Positions 1 through 6,602 of a stretch of 14,156 nt of DNA are shown here, one piece after another. Every line of letters starts with the position of its first letter. Position 1 is the stretch's first letter. The translations under genes and the position numbers were made by a program. The notes below the pieces were generated by a model, which worked only from the letters and a program-made list of their open reading frames with translations, searched no databases and was not told the origin of the DNA. Origin of the DNA: Alphaproteobacteria bacterium UBA2964 (GTDB lineage Bacteria > Pseudomonadota > Alphaproteobacteria > MPNO01 > UBA2964); contig DEBE01000049.1 of NCBI GenBank assembly GCA_002348425.1, positions 1 through 14,156 on the forward strand, written 5' to 3'.

Positions 1-742
1 GAACTGGGACTGTGACGTAGTTGTGATAAACTTTTTTAAAGTTATCAAAATCGTCGTGCAGCGCTCGCGAAGCTCTTATCATGCCGCGGGTCAGCCGACT
101 TAATTCTTCTTGGTGTCCCTGCTCATAGGCCTCGGTTGTGCCCAATACTCCGTGAGGTTGAACGGGGATCAAGTTTTTTAGGTCAGAAAACCCTAAAAGC
201 GTGTGCAGGTTGTTGTTAGTATCGCGGTTTAACGAAATAGCTTCTTCGACTCTTATCAATGATACATCAATGCTATCCTCTAGAAGACGGCTGATTCGCT
301 CGGGGGGAGGTCCAACCGCTTCCCAGTTAATCTCTGACTCATCAATATTTAATGCCCCCACAAGTAACCTCGCCATGTGATGACTAAGAGCACCAAAGCC
401 GTCTAAAGCCCAGGAACATCCTTTGAGTTGTTGGGGGTCTGTTATCCTGTTTTGGGTAACGAGATTCTGTGCCAGTCCCCGAGCCATGGAGACTATCACT
501 CGAACCGGTTGCCCTTCAGATCGAAATTTTAAAACTGGCCCAAGTCCCCCGTACGAGACATCAACGAGGTTATCGAGAACGGCTTGCATAGCGGCCACCC
601 CACCGTGTACCGGTGTCCATGAAACTTCGAGTCCTTCCTCTTGCCAGCAACCAAGAAACGTTGCGGCCGCGCAGGCTAGATCGTCAACACCAAATGTTGG
701 TCCAGATCCAGCGGCAAGTCTAATTGGAAGTATTTTTTTCAT
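1..742 (-). CDS. NitT/TauT (NMT1/THI5-like) substrate-binding-fold protein, no signal peptide, 3' end off window
   Basis: The first 247 residues of a periplasmic-binding-protein fold of the NMT1/THI5-SsuA type are visible; the C-terminus lies beyond the left edge. Family features are a G-G-x3-M-x2-VLDN-x-VDVSYGG segment (about 47-66), an IxDPxQLKG segment (about 100-108) and an Rx2RLLEDSIDVSLI segment (about 149-163). The start is set by GAGG eight bases upstream of the ATG, inside the end of the preceding dehydrogenase gene; only 10 bases separate the two genes. The N-terminus (MKKILPIRLAAGSGPTFGV) has no hydrophobic core, so I see neither a Sec signal nor a lipobox. An exported ABC transporter receptor would need one. 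The protein could be a cytoplasmic ligand binder, or an enzyme of the same fold such as the 4,5-dihydroxyphthalate decarboxylase group. No permease or ATPase gene is in view. The fold is fairly sure; the function is open. Confidence 0.75.
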   Translation of the reverse strand, partial: MKKILPIRLAAGSGPTFGVDDLACAAATFLGCWQEEGLEVSWTPVHGGVAAMQAVLDNLVDVSYGGLGPVLKFRSEGQPVRVIVSMARGLAQNLVTQNRITDPQQLKGCSWALDGFGALSHHMARLLVGALNIDESEINWEAVGPPPERISRLLEDSIDVSLIRVEEAISLNRDTNNNLHTLLGFSDLKNLIPVQPHGVLGTTEAYEQGHQEELSRLTRGMIRASRALHDDFDNFKKVYHNYVTVPV

Positions 743-752
743 TTATGGTTCC

Positions 753-1868
753 TCATGGCGCTTGAGTTGTATCAAGATGAATATGGATAGGCTCTTCCCC
801 ATCCTGTATTTCTCTGCCGAGAAGCTGAACGGCCTTTTCGGCTTCACCTAGGGTGTAATTATGAGTGCAAAGTTTTCCAAGTTCTTCCCACCTGTCGGTA
901 AGTAATTCAATTGCACGCGCTGTGTCTTCCCAGTCGGAAGACAAAACCCCAAGCATTGAAATTTCATTAAAAAGTAACTTGTCACTGTAAAAATTATTTA
1001 AAGCATTGTGCGTTTTTACGCCCGCCACCACAAGAGTTCCGCCCTTCTTTAACATTTCTATACCTTGGATCAGAGGTTCGGTTGAGCCCATGGAAACATC
1101 AAGAACAATATCAGCCTTCCTTCCATTGGTAAGTTGTCGTACCCGCTCTACAGGGTCTTCTTTTTGAACATTGATTGTAGAATCTGCGCCTAGTTCTCTG
1201 GCAATTTCCAGACGATATTCGTCTGCGGCTGTCCCGGTAACAATAATTTGACCCGCTCCCATCTCTTTAGCGACTAACGTGGCTAAAAGACCTCGCTGCC
1301 CTGGACCTTCAATAACAATTGTTTGTCCTTCTTTAAGATTGGGTCGAGCCCAGGCCCATCGAACGGCGTTGGATAAGGGGTTATTAAGGCTCATAACATC
1401 CGTAGGAATATGATCTGGGATTTTATGCATTCGAGATTTCGGGTGCAAATAAAGGTGAGAAGCATACCCGCCCCAGAGGTGTGGCTCAGTATTAAAGCCC
1501 ATCCTTAATCCATACCCCATATTTGCGTCACAAAAGATTGGGCGTCCATCATGGCATGCAAGGCACTCACCGCAGGGAATAGAGGTTTCGACTACGACAC
1601 GATCTCCTGCCTTAACATTCCATTTTTTTGATGCATTAATACCGACCCTGTCTACCCAGCCAAAAATTTCATGACCCGGCGTAATCGGTAAAGTGCCGTG
1701 CGGTGTCCCTATAAAGTGTCCATCATATTGCTCGTAATCAGTGCCACATAAACCTGCAGCTTCAATTCGTAAAATACCGTCATCTACACCTATGTCTGGA
1801 ATGGGTATTTCTCGGGTTTCGAATTTTCGCTTCTCCGTAAGCACTGCCGCATATGCTGTTTCGGTCAT
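753..1868 (-). CDS. zinc-dependent alcohol dehydrogenase, MDR superfamily
   Basis: A 371-residue medium-chain dehydrogenase/reductase that should oxidise an alcohol with NAD(P). Catalytic zinc ligands are Cys41 (motif CGTD) and His66 with Glu67 (PGHE). Structural-zinc cysteines are 99, 102, 105 and 113 (C-x2-C-x2-C-x7-C). The nucleotide-binding glycines lie in GPGQRG (188-193), a variant of GxGxxG. Where many MDR enzymes carry an EP pair this protein has NNPLSN; I recall NPLG-type sequences at this point in a MDR subfamily, so this is probably a subfamily trait. An in-frame ATG at 1970 would add 34 residues and overlap the dioxygenase gene by about 100 bases. I prefer the ATG at 1868: GGAG lies eight bases upstream and the new N-terminus fits the family. 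It is the middle gene of a three-gene operon, 4 bases after the dioxygenase. The substrate is unknown; the product of the dioxygenase is a natural candidate. Confidence 0.92.
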   Translation of the reverse strand: MTETAYAAVLTEKRKFETREIPIPDIGVDDGILRIEAAGLCGTDYEQYDGHFIGTPHGTLPITPGHEIFGWVDRVGINASKKWNVKAGDRVVVETSIPCGECLACHDGRPIFCDANMGYGLRMGFNTEPHLWGGYASHLYLHPKSRMHKIPDHIPTDVMSLNNPLSNAVRWAWARPNLKEGQTIVIEGPGQRGLLATLVAKEMGAGQIIVTGTAADEYRLEIARELGADSTINVQKEDPVERVRQLTNGRKADIVLDVSMGSTEPLIQGIEMLKKGGTLVVAGVKTHNALNNFYSDKLLFNEISMLGVLSSDWEDTARAIELLTDRWEELGKLCTHNYTLGEAEKAVQLLGREIQDGEEPIHIHLDTTQAP

Positions 1869-1872
1869 TACA

Positions 1873-2703
1873 CTAGCTCCGTCCGCCTGAAGCGATCTTA
1901 CTCGCTGTGGAATTTGTAAACTTTGCTCTTGTATCCTCCATGAACTTAATACAATCTGGGTCGTAGTCATAACGCGGTTCAGGGTCTACCCCCCAATTAT
2001 TACCTATATTTTGTCCTCTGACCAGCATTGCTGTTGCACCCTTAAAGCGCGTTTCCTTCACGTGAGGAGCTACGTAATGAATGGAAAACCCAACTCGGGG
2101 ATGGTTGGCTTTATTGGGCCCGGATCCGTGAACTACGCTTTCATGATGAAGCACGACCTGTCCGGCCTTCACTTCGGCGAAGACAGCTTTTTCTTCGGGG
2201 ACATCAACTACCGTTTGTCCTTGCTGAACTAAATTATGTTCATGCATTCTAATTTCGTGAACAGCGGCGGGTCCTTTATGGGTGCCCGGTATATATTGAA
2301 CACAGCCAGATTCAATTGTGGAGTCGTTAAAAGCAAGCCAGGCGGTCAGTGTTTCCGCTGGTTCTAAGCCATAATAAAAGCTGTCAGTATGCCACGATAC
2401 GAAACGTGGATCATTAGCTTTTTTGGTAAAAAATGAAGCACCCCAACATAAAATATTAGGACCAAGAATATCTTCTACAGCGTTTAAAAGTTTTTCGTTC
2501 CTTACGACATCGCACAGCCATGGAAAGGGCAAATGCGCTTTAATGCGGAATTTTACTTGGGGCTCGTGCCCAAGTTTGTTTTCCATGCCAACAAATTTAT
2601 CGTGTAGCTGTTTTGCTTCTTCCTCCGAGTAGGCCTCAACAGGGTATAAAAAACCGTCCTGATTAAACTCTTGGACTTGTTTTTTTGTAAGAGCTTTTGA
2701 CAT
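1873..2703 (-). CDS. phytanoyl-CoA dioxygenase (PhyH) family Fe(II)/2-oxoglutarate oxygenase
   Basis: A 276-residue protein of normal length for bacterial PhyH-family oxygenases. These use Fe(II), O2 and 2-oxoglutarate to hydroxylate an unactivated carbon. The iron triad is visible as His105-x-Asp107 (motif SWHTDSFYYG) and His192 (VVHGSGPN), with Arg203 placed to bind the 2-oxoglutarate carboxylate. The central block TAWLAFNDSTIESGCVQYIP, followed by GTHKG, is the usual family core. The C-terminal block AMLVRG followed by a proline- and aspartate-rich tail is also common in this group. It is the first gene of a minus-strand operon with the MDR dehydrogenase and the binding-fold protein, so a hydroxylate-then-oxidise sequence is a reasonable inference. 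The family covers many substrates (phytanoyl-CoA, ectoine, phosphonates, secondary metabolites), and nothing in the sequence fixes the substrate here. Confidence 0.92.
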   Translation of the reverse strand: MSKALTKKQVQEFNQDGFLYPVEAYSEEEAKQLHDKFVGMENKLGHEPQVKFRIKAHLPFPWLCDVVRNEKLLNAVEDILGPNILCWGASFFTKKANDPRFVSWHTDSFYYGLEPAETLTAWLAFNDSTIESGCVQYIPGTHKGPAAVHEIRMHEHNLVQQGQTVVDVPEEKAVFAEVKAGQVVLHHESVVHGSGPNKANHPRVGFSIHYVAPHVKETRFKGATAMLVRGQNIGNNWGVDPEPRYDYDPDCIKFMEDTRAKFTNSTASKIASGGRS

Positions 2704-2792
2704 TTTCCTAACCTGCCTTTTGTTTAATCAAGTTTATTTTCATCTATAAAATAATAATGCTTTCAGATTAAATACGAAAATTATTTTCAAGT

Positions 2793-2798
2793 TATACT
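2793..2798 (+). promoter_or_regulatory. possible -10 box upstream of first VOC gene
   Basis: TATACT lies 22 bases before the VOC ATG, within the 117-base AT-rich gap between the divergent dioxygenase and VOC genes. No convincing -35 hexamer stands 16-18 bases upstream, so support is weak. The minus-strand operon promoter must also lie in this gap, but I could not pick one out. Confidence 0.3.
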
Positions 2799-2820
2799 AG
2801 ATTAAATAAAGGAGGACGAA

Positions 2821-3258
2821 ATGGCGAATAAAAAAGCTAAGGCTATAGGGATTAATCATGTTGTCCTCGAGGTTGGTGATCTTGATGAAGCCCTTAAATT
2901 TTATGGGAAGTTGTTTGATTTTGCCTTGAGAGGTAGAAATGAACATAATGTTTTTATAGATCTTGGTGATCAGTTTATTCAACTAAGACTTGGCAGAACA
3001 CAAGAGCCTGACGGTGCAAGGCATTTCGGTTTTGTGGTTGATGATCGCAATCTGGTTAATGAGGCTTTGAAAGAGTTAGGTGTCGAGTTGCTTGAGCGGG
3101 GCATGAATTTTCGTGATCCATGGGGAAACCGCCTTGAGATAGTTCCCTACAATGAAATTCAATTTACCAAAGCACCAAATATTTTAAAGGGGATGGGAAT
3201 AGAAAATCTTGAAAAAACACCCTCAGCTATTAATGAACTTGCCGAAAAAGGTATGTAG
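2821..3258 (+). CDS. VOC-superfamily protein (glyoxalase/extradiol dioxygenase fold)
   Basis: A 145-residue single-unit VOC protein with two beta-alpha-beta-beta-beta modules. The start is fixed by a strong AGGAGG (2810-2815) five bases before the ATG. Candidate metal ligands at the usual positions are His13 (INHVVLEV), His68 (RHFGFVVDD) and Glu106 (GNRLEIVPY), with Gln54 (FIQLRLG) at the fourth position. This keeps the two-His-one-carboxylate set seen in extradiol dioxygenases and in glyoxalase-type isomerases. The C-terminal 35 residues go beyond the core fold and end in a charged helix-like tail. It is transcribed away from the PhyH-MDR operon and stands 200 bases before gdh, so it may be monocistronic. 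Isomerase, epimerase, lyase or small ring-cleaving oxygenase roles are all possible; the sequence does not decide. Confidence 0.85.
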   Translation: MANKKAKAIGINHVVLEVGDLDEALKFYGKLFDFALRGRNEHNVFIDLGDQFIQLRLGRTQEPDGARHFGFVVDDRNLVNEALKELGVELLERGMNFRDPWGNRLEIVPYNEIQFTKAPNILKGMGIENLEKTPSAINELAEKGM

Positions 3259-3331
3259 CTTCAGAGAATGTATTAAGTGATCTTATGAGAAAATTGAAAA
3301 TTACAGACCATATTAAAATTAAATAATTAGT

Positions 3332-3374
3332 CTACTTACAATAGATAAAATTTTGTATTGTGATTTTTAAGTAG
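3332..3374. repeat. imperfect AT-rich inverted repeat before gdh
   Basis: Left arm CTACTTACAATA (3332-3343) pairs with right-arm pieces TATTG (3356-3360) and TAAGTAG (3368-3374), leaving a 7-base bulge on the right side. It lies in the 207-base gap between the VOC gene and gdh. It could be a weak transcription-end hairpin for the VOC gene or a leader structure. No T-run follows, so I do not call it a terminator. Confidence 0.3.
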
Positions 3375-3426
3375 GAACATCAAATTCTCAGATCAAAAAT
3401 ATTTGTTAACTTGAAAAATTGCAGTT

Positions 3427-3438
3427 ACCTTATAAGGT
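3427..3438. promoter_or_regulatory. 12-base perfect palindrome 27 bases upstream of gdh, possible operator
   Basis: ACCTTATAAGGT is a perfect 12-base palindrome and contains a -10-like TATAAG (3431-3436). A TTGAAA at 3411-3416 is upstream but only 14 bases away, too close for a standard sigma-70 pair. A repressor or activator site overlapping the gdh promoter is possible. The evidence is the symmetry and the position alone. Confidence 0.3.
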
Positions 3439-3465
3439 TAAGATTGTCTAAACAGGATTTGTGTG

Positions 3466-4887
3466 ATGGCACGTAAGGCCTTTCTAACATCAATTAAAAC
3501 ATCATTTGAGCAGGCAATCAGCACTCTTGAAATATTAGGTCATGACATAGGTGTGGATAGAGGGTTAGTAAATCAAATCTTATCTGCTAACTCAACATAT
3601 GTTGTTAGGTTTGGGGTAAGGTTAAGAGGAGAAATGCATACCTTTACCGGCTATCGGTCAGTACATTCTGAACACTTTGAACCTGTAAAAGGGGGCATTC
3701 GATATGCACCTAATGTTAAACAAAATGAGGTTGAGGCACTTGCAGCTTTAATGAGTTTTAAGTGTGCACTAGTTGAAGTGCCCTTTGGAGGAGCAAAGGG
3801 AGGGTTAGTTATTGATCCTCAAAAATGGAGTGAGGACGAACTTGAAAGAATTACACGTAGATTCACCCAAGAACTATCTAAGAGAGATTTGATCAGTCCT
3901 TCTCAAAATGTTCCGGCACCAGACATTGGTACTGGCGAGAGAGAAATGGCCTGGATCGCTGATGAATATCTAAAACTTCATCCTGCTGAACTAAATGCAT
4001 GGGCTTGCGTAACTGGGAAACCTATCTCAAAAGGTGGAATAGCGGGTCGCTCCGAAGCAACTGGTCGAGGTATTCAATATGCGTTAAGAGCTTTTTTTGA
4101 TAATACACGTGATTTAAAAAAGACTGGACTATCATCTGGGATCGCAAAGAAAAGAGTCATTGTGCAGGGTCTTGGAAATGTGGGGTTTCATGCAGCTTTA
4201 TTTCTGTCTAACGAAGACGGTGCGATTGTCACCCATGTTTTGGAGCGTAATGGGTCAATCGTAAATCAAAACGGGATCAACATCCAAAAATTGGGGGATT
4301 ATATAAATACAAATGGAACTGCAGAGGGGTTTCCTGGTTTTGTTTCTGAAGGGACAAAGCTATTAGAAGAACAAACAGATATCTTAATTCCTGCAGCCAA
4401 GGAATTAGTGATAACAGAAAAAAATGCATCATCAATCAAAGCGCCGTTAATAGTTGAAGCGGCTAACGGACCTATTTCAGCGGAAGCCGATAAAATTTTG
4501 TACGATATGGGAAAAATTATCATACCTGATTTGTATGCCAACGCTGGGGGAGTGACTGTAAGCTACTTTGAATGGATTAAGAATCTCAGTCATATAAGAC
4601 TTGGTCGGATGCAGCGGCGAGCGGAAGAAGCACGTTTTGGGGCATTAATAGAAGGTATAACTAGCGTTACCGGTACAAAGTTCCCTGAACATTTGGCGAA
4701 ACGGGCTATTGACGGTGGAAAAGAGATCGATCTTGTGAGGTCGGGCTTGGAAGATACAATGCGCAGCACGTATGAAGTTATTTCAGAAACTTGGAATTCA
4801 CATCCAGATATCAAAGACCTTAGAATGGCGGCCATGATCGTTGCAATAAAAAGGATAGCTCAAAGCTATTCTTCAATGGGGATTTGA
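3466..4887 (+). CDS. gdhA: glutamate dehydrogenase (Glu/Leu/Phe/Val dehydrogenase family)
   Basis: A 473-residue amino-acid dehydrogenase that interconverts glutamate with 2-oxoglutarate and ammonium in the cytoplasm. The substrate-site block KGGIRY (75-80) is followed by the catalytic-lysine block PFGGAKGG (106-113, Lys111) and PAPDIGTGEREM (about 150-161). The Rossmann glycines are in GLGNVG (235-240). These blocks match the Glu/Leu/Phe/Val dehydrogenase family and look closer to the type shared by animals and many bacteria than to the E. coli NADP enzyme. Coenzyme preference cannot be read safely. A GTG immediately precedes the ATG at 3466; I prefer the ATG because AGGA (3454-3457) is then eight bases away. 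Flanking gaps suggest its own transcription unit. It links carbon and nitrogen metabolism and need not belong to the catabolic genes around it. Leucine or phenylalanine dehydrogenase is less likely at this length. Confidence 0.92.
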   Translation: MARKAFLTSIKTSFEQAISTLEILGHDIGVDRGLVNQILSANSTYVVRFGVRLRGEMHTFTGYRSVHSEHFEPVKGGIRYAPNVKQNEVEALAALMSFKCALVEVPFGGAKGGLVIDPQKWSEDELERITRRFTQELSKRDLISPSQNVPAPDIGTGEREMAWIADEYLKLHPAELNAWACVTGKPISKGGIAGRSEATGRGIQYALRAFFDNTRDLKKTGLSSGIAKKRVIVQGLGNVGFHAALFLSNEDGAIVTHVLERNGSIVNQNGINIQKLGDYINTNGTAEGFPGFVSEGTKLLEEQTDILIPAAKELVITEKNASSIKAPLIVEAANGPISAEADKILYDMGKIIIPDLYANAGGVTVSYFEWIKNLSHIRLGRMQRRAEEARFGALIEGITSVTGTKFPEHLAKRAIDGGKEIDLVRSGLEDTMRSTYEVISETWNSHPDIKDLRMAAMIVAIKRIAQSYSSMGI

Positions 4888-5116
4888 TTTTAAAAATTAA
4901 TTGCCGCCGGAAAGCTCGTAAGGTCGGTGTAAGTTACTTGGGCTTTATGTTGCAGCGCAGACTTTGTCGTCCCTGCACGTGGTCTCATGTTCGCCCTTAG
5001 TTTTTTTAAGCTGTGCAATGTGAAAAAAACCTGCCTTAACGCAATTACAACTGATGATAAGCATTTACAAAAATGTCTTAATATAGAGGATAAGACCGAA
5101 CGGGTTGAAAAAATAT
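4888..5116. other. gene-poor stretch after gdh
   Basis: I see no convincing gene, tRNA or terminator here. Bases 4900-4990 are clearly more GC-rich than the AT-rich sequence around them. On the minus strand they translate to a short, protein-like tail ending at 4890, but the frame upstream of it does not look coding. This may be the remnant of a lost gene. The rest, 4990-5116, is AT-rich and without visible structure. Confidence 0.4.
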
Positions 5117-5266
5117 ATGAAAACAATGAGAAAAGAAATGGAGATTATTGGGTATTTCTTGGAGGTAGAAGAAGCCCGTCTAGCGCGGCGGGATCATTGT
5201 CGGGTCGTCATGCCTAATGGGAAATCTAAAGGGCTAGATGAAATATTACCGGAAAATGTTACGTAG
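5117..5266 (+). CDS. possible small ORF, 49 residues, unrecognised
   Basis: An ATG-started frame ends in TAG 26 bases before the first flavin-oxygenase ATG. The predicted peptide is charged and ordinary in composition, with a likely helix around EVEEARLARRD, a short CRVVMPNG segment and a GLDEILPENVT end. Internal in-frame ATGs at 5126 and 5138 are alternative starts. None has a good Shine-Dalgarno sequence; the best is a GAG about nine bases before 5138. A second overlapping plus frame (4987-5217) gives a less protein-like product. I do not recognise the family. Position suggests a leader or co-transcribed small protein for the oxygenase, but it may be chance. Confidence 0.33.
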   Translation: MKTMRKEMEIIGYFLEVEEARLARRDHCRVVMPNGKSKGLDEILPENVT

Positions 5267-5292
5267 CGTGTCTCTTGGAAGATGAAACGGCT

Positions 5293-6465
5293 ATGAAAAT
5301 TTCGGTGACACATGATGAAATGGTAGGTCGAGCACGCTCTCTTGTTCCGTTTTTAAGAAAAAAGGCCGCGGCGACTGAGTTAAATCGTTCCATTCTTCCC
5401 GAAGTTTATGATAAATTGGAAGCGTCTGGTTTGTTAAAGGTCATGTTGGCTCCAAACCTTGGCGGTTTCGGTATGTATTTACCTACCCACATAGAATCAG
5501 TGATGGAAACAGCTAGGGGATGTGGATCAACGGCATGGTTACACAGCCTGATCGGTAATCAAAATTATCTGGTGGGATGGTATCCAAAAGAAGCCCAGGA
5601 TGAAGTAAAAAGCAGTGGTTTACCAATATTCACTTGTTTGGTGATGGGTGCTACTACCACTGCTGTTGCAGCAAAAGATGGTGTTCTTCTTACTGGTAAA
5701 TGGCCTTATGTAACTGGCGTTGACCAAGCAAACTGGCTAATGCTTAGCGCTCATGATCCAGATAACAAAAAACGGAACCTGACCTGCCTAATTCCTAAAC
5801 ATTCTGTAAACATAGAGGACGACTGGGATTGCTTCGGCATGAGAGGTACGGGCAGTAAAACCGTATCTCTTGAAAATGAGTTTGTGCCAAATCATCGCAT
5901 ACTATGTTTTCGTGAGGCTGAAGCAAATGGAATTCCTGGTTCCTTAATAAATGATGGGCTACTATACCAATATAATCCTACTTCGACAGTATTTTCATTT
6001 GTCGTAGCGGCCCCGGCAGTTGGCCTAGCTGAAGCTGCTGTTGAAGCTTATCGACATAGATTAGAGGTTCGTACCAATGCCAGAATGCCTTCGATGCAGA
6101 CGGAGTGGGGGGCGTCACAGGCCCGTCTCGGGCGAGCAAGGGCGCAATGTGATATGGCAAGGGCAACTGTTCTTGAAAATGTAAATCAGTTAATGGATCA
6201 GCTTCAGCATAAAATACAAGTCTCGGAGCAGGATCGCGTGAGATATCGAATGTCTATGGTCGAAATTGTTCGTATTTGTAGCGAATTGATTTATGAATTA
6301 TTTTGTGATGCTGGAACGGGTGTGATGATGGGAGACAATGAATTACAACGCATCTTTCGTGATATTCATGTCTTAAGAAGTCATTTCGTAATTTTGCCCG
6401 AATTTGCAGCAGAAAACTCCGGAAGGGTGCAACTTGGTCTATCACCAAAAGGACCATTTATATAA
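5293..6465 (+). CDS. group D flavin-dependent monooxygenase, oxygenase component (acyl-CoA dehydrogenase fold), copy 1
   Basis: A 390-residue protein of the acyl-CoA dehydrogenase fold, in the branch that includes the oxygenase components of two-component aromatic hydroxylases (HsaA, HpaH/C2, DszC types). These take reduced FMN or FAD from a separate reductase. The N-terminal pattern ARSLVPFLRKKAAATELNR followed by LPEVYDKLEASGL, the RGCGSTAW block (75-82) and DDWDCFGMRGTGS (176-188) are the family marks. The C-terminal helical domain ends near RIFRDIHVLRSHF. A true acyl-CoA dehydrogenase would show its catalytic glutamate in the C-terminal domain and CoA-binding features; the sequence fits hydroxylases better. 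A TTG at 5275 is possible, but the ATG at 5293 with GGAAG upstream is preferred. It is followed by a second copy 137 bases downstream. No flavin reductase gene is in the window. The substrate is unknown, probably a phenol or related ring. Confidence 0.85.
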   Translation: MKISVTHDEMVGRARSLVPFLRKKAAATELNRSILPEVYDKLEASGLLKVMLAPNLGGFGMYLPTHIESVMETARGCGSTAWLHSLIGNQNYLVGWYPKEAQDEVKSSGLPIFTCLVMGATTTAVAAKDGVLLTGKWPYVTGVDQANWLMLSAHDPDNKKRNLTCLIPKHSVNIEDDWDCFGMRGTGSKTVSLENEFVPNHRILCFREAEANGIPGSLINDGLLYQYNPTSTVFSFVVAAPAVGLAEAAVEAYRHRLEVRTNARMPSMQTEWGASQARLGRARAQCDMARATVLENVNQLMDQLQHKIQVSEQDRVRYRMSMVEIVRICSELIYELFCDAGTGVMMGDNELQRIFRDIHVLRSHFVILPEFAAENSGRVQLGLSPKGPFI

Positions 6466-6519
6466 AAGTTCTCACACTAATTTGAAATTATCTTTCCTCC
6501 AAATTACATGACAATAGTG

Positions 6520-6525
6520 TATAAT
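6520..6525 (+). promoter_or_regulatory. possible -10 box between the two flavin oxygenase genes
   Basis: A consensus TATAAT sits 78 bases before the second oxygenase ATG, in the 137-base gap after copy 1. The 17-base-spaced -35 position (6497-6502) reads CTCCAA, a poor match, so it would need an activator. It hints that copy 2 and its VOC partner can be transcribed independently of copy 1. Confidence 0.3.
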
Positions 6526-6602
6526 TTTGCAAAGCTTTATTTTATGTTCGACCTAGTCAACTATTTACACAATCGTAGGATGATAAGAAACGTGATTTGA
6601 CT

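Noticed and set aside
423..851. 142-residue plus-strand frame
   Set aside because: It lies opposite the binding-fold and dehydrogenase genes, spans their junction and has no protein-like pattern; antisense shadow.
1869..1970. 34-residue N-terminal extension of the MDR dehydrogenase from an upstream ATG
   Set aside because: It would overlap the dioxygenase gene by about 100 bases, while the ATG at 1868 has GGAG at ideal spacing and gives a normal MDR N-terminus.
4890..5126. 78-residue minus-strand frame after gdh
   Set aside because: Only the last 30 residues look protein-like; the rest is low-complexity hydrophobic sequence without a ribosome site. Kept only as a possible remnant.
5275..5292. 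TTG start for the first flavin oxygenase
   Set aside because: The ATG six codons later has GGAAG upstream and matches the family N-terminus; the TTG has no ribosome site.
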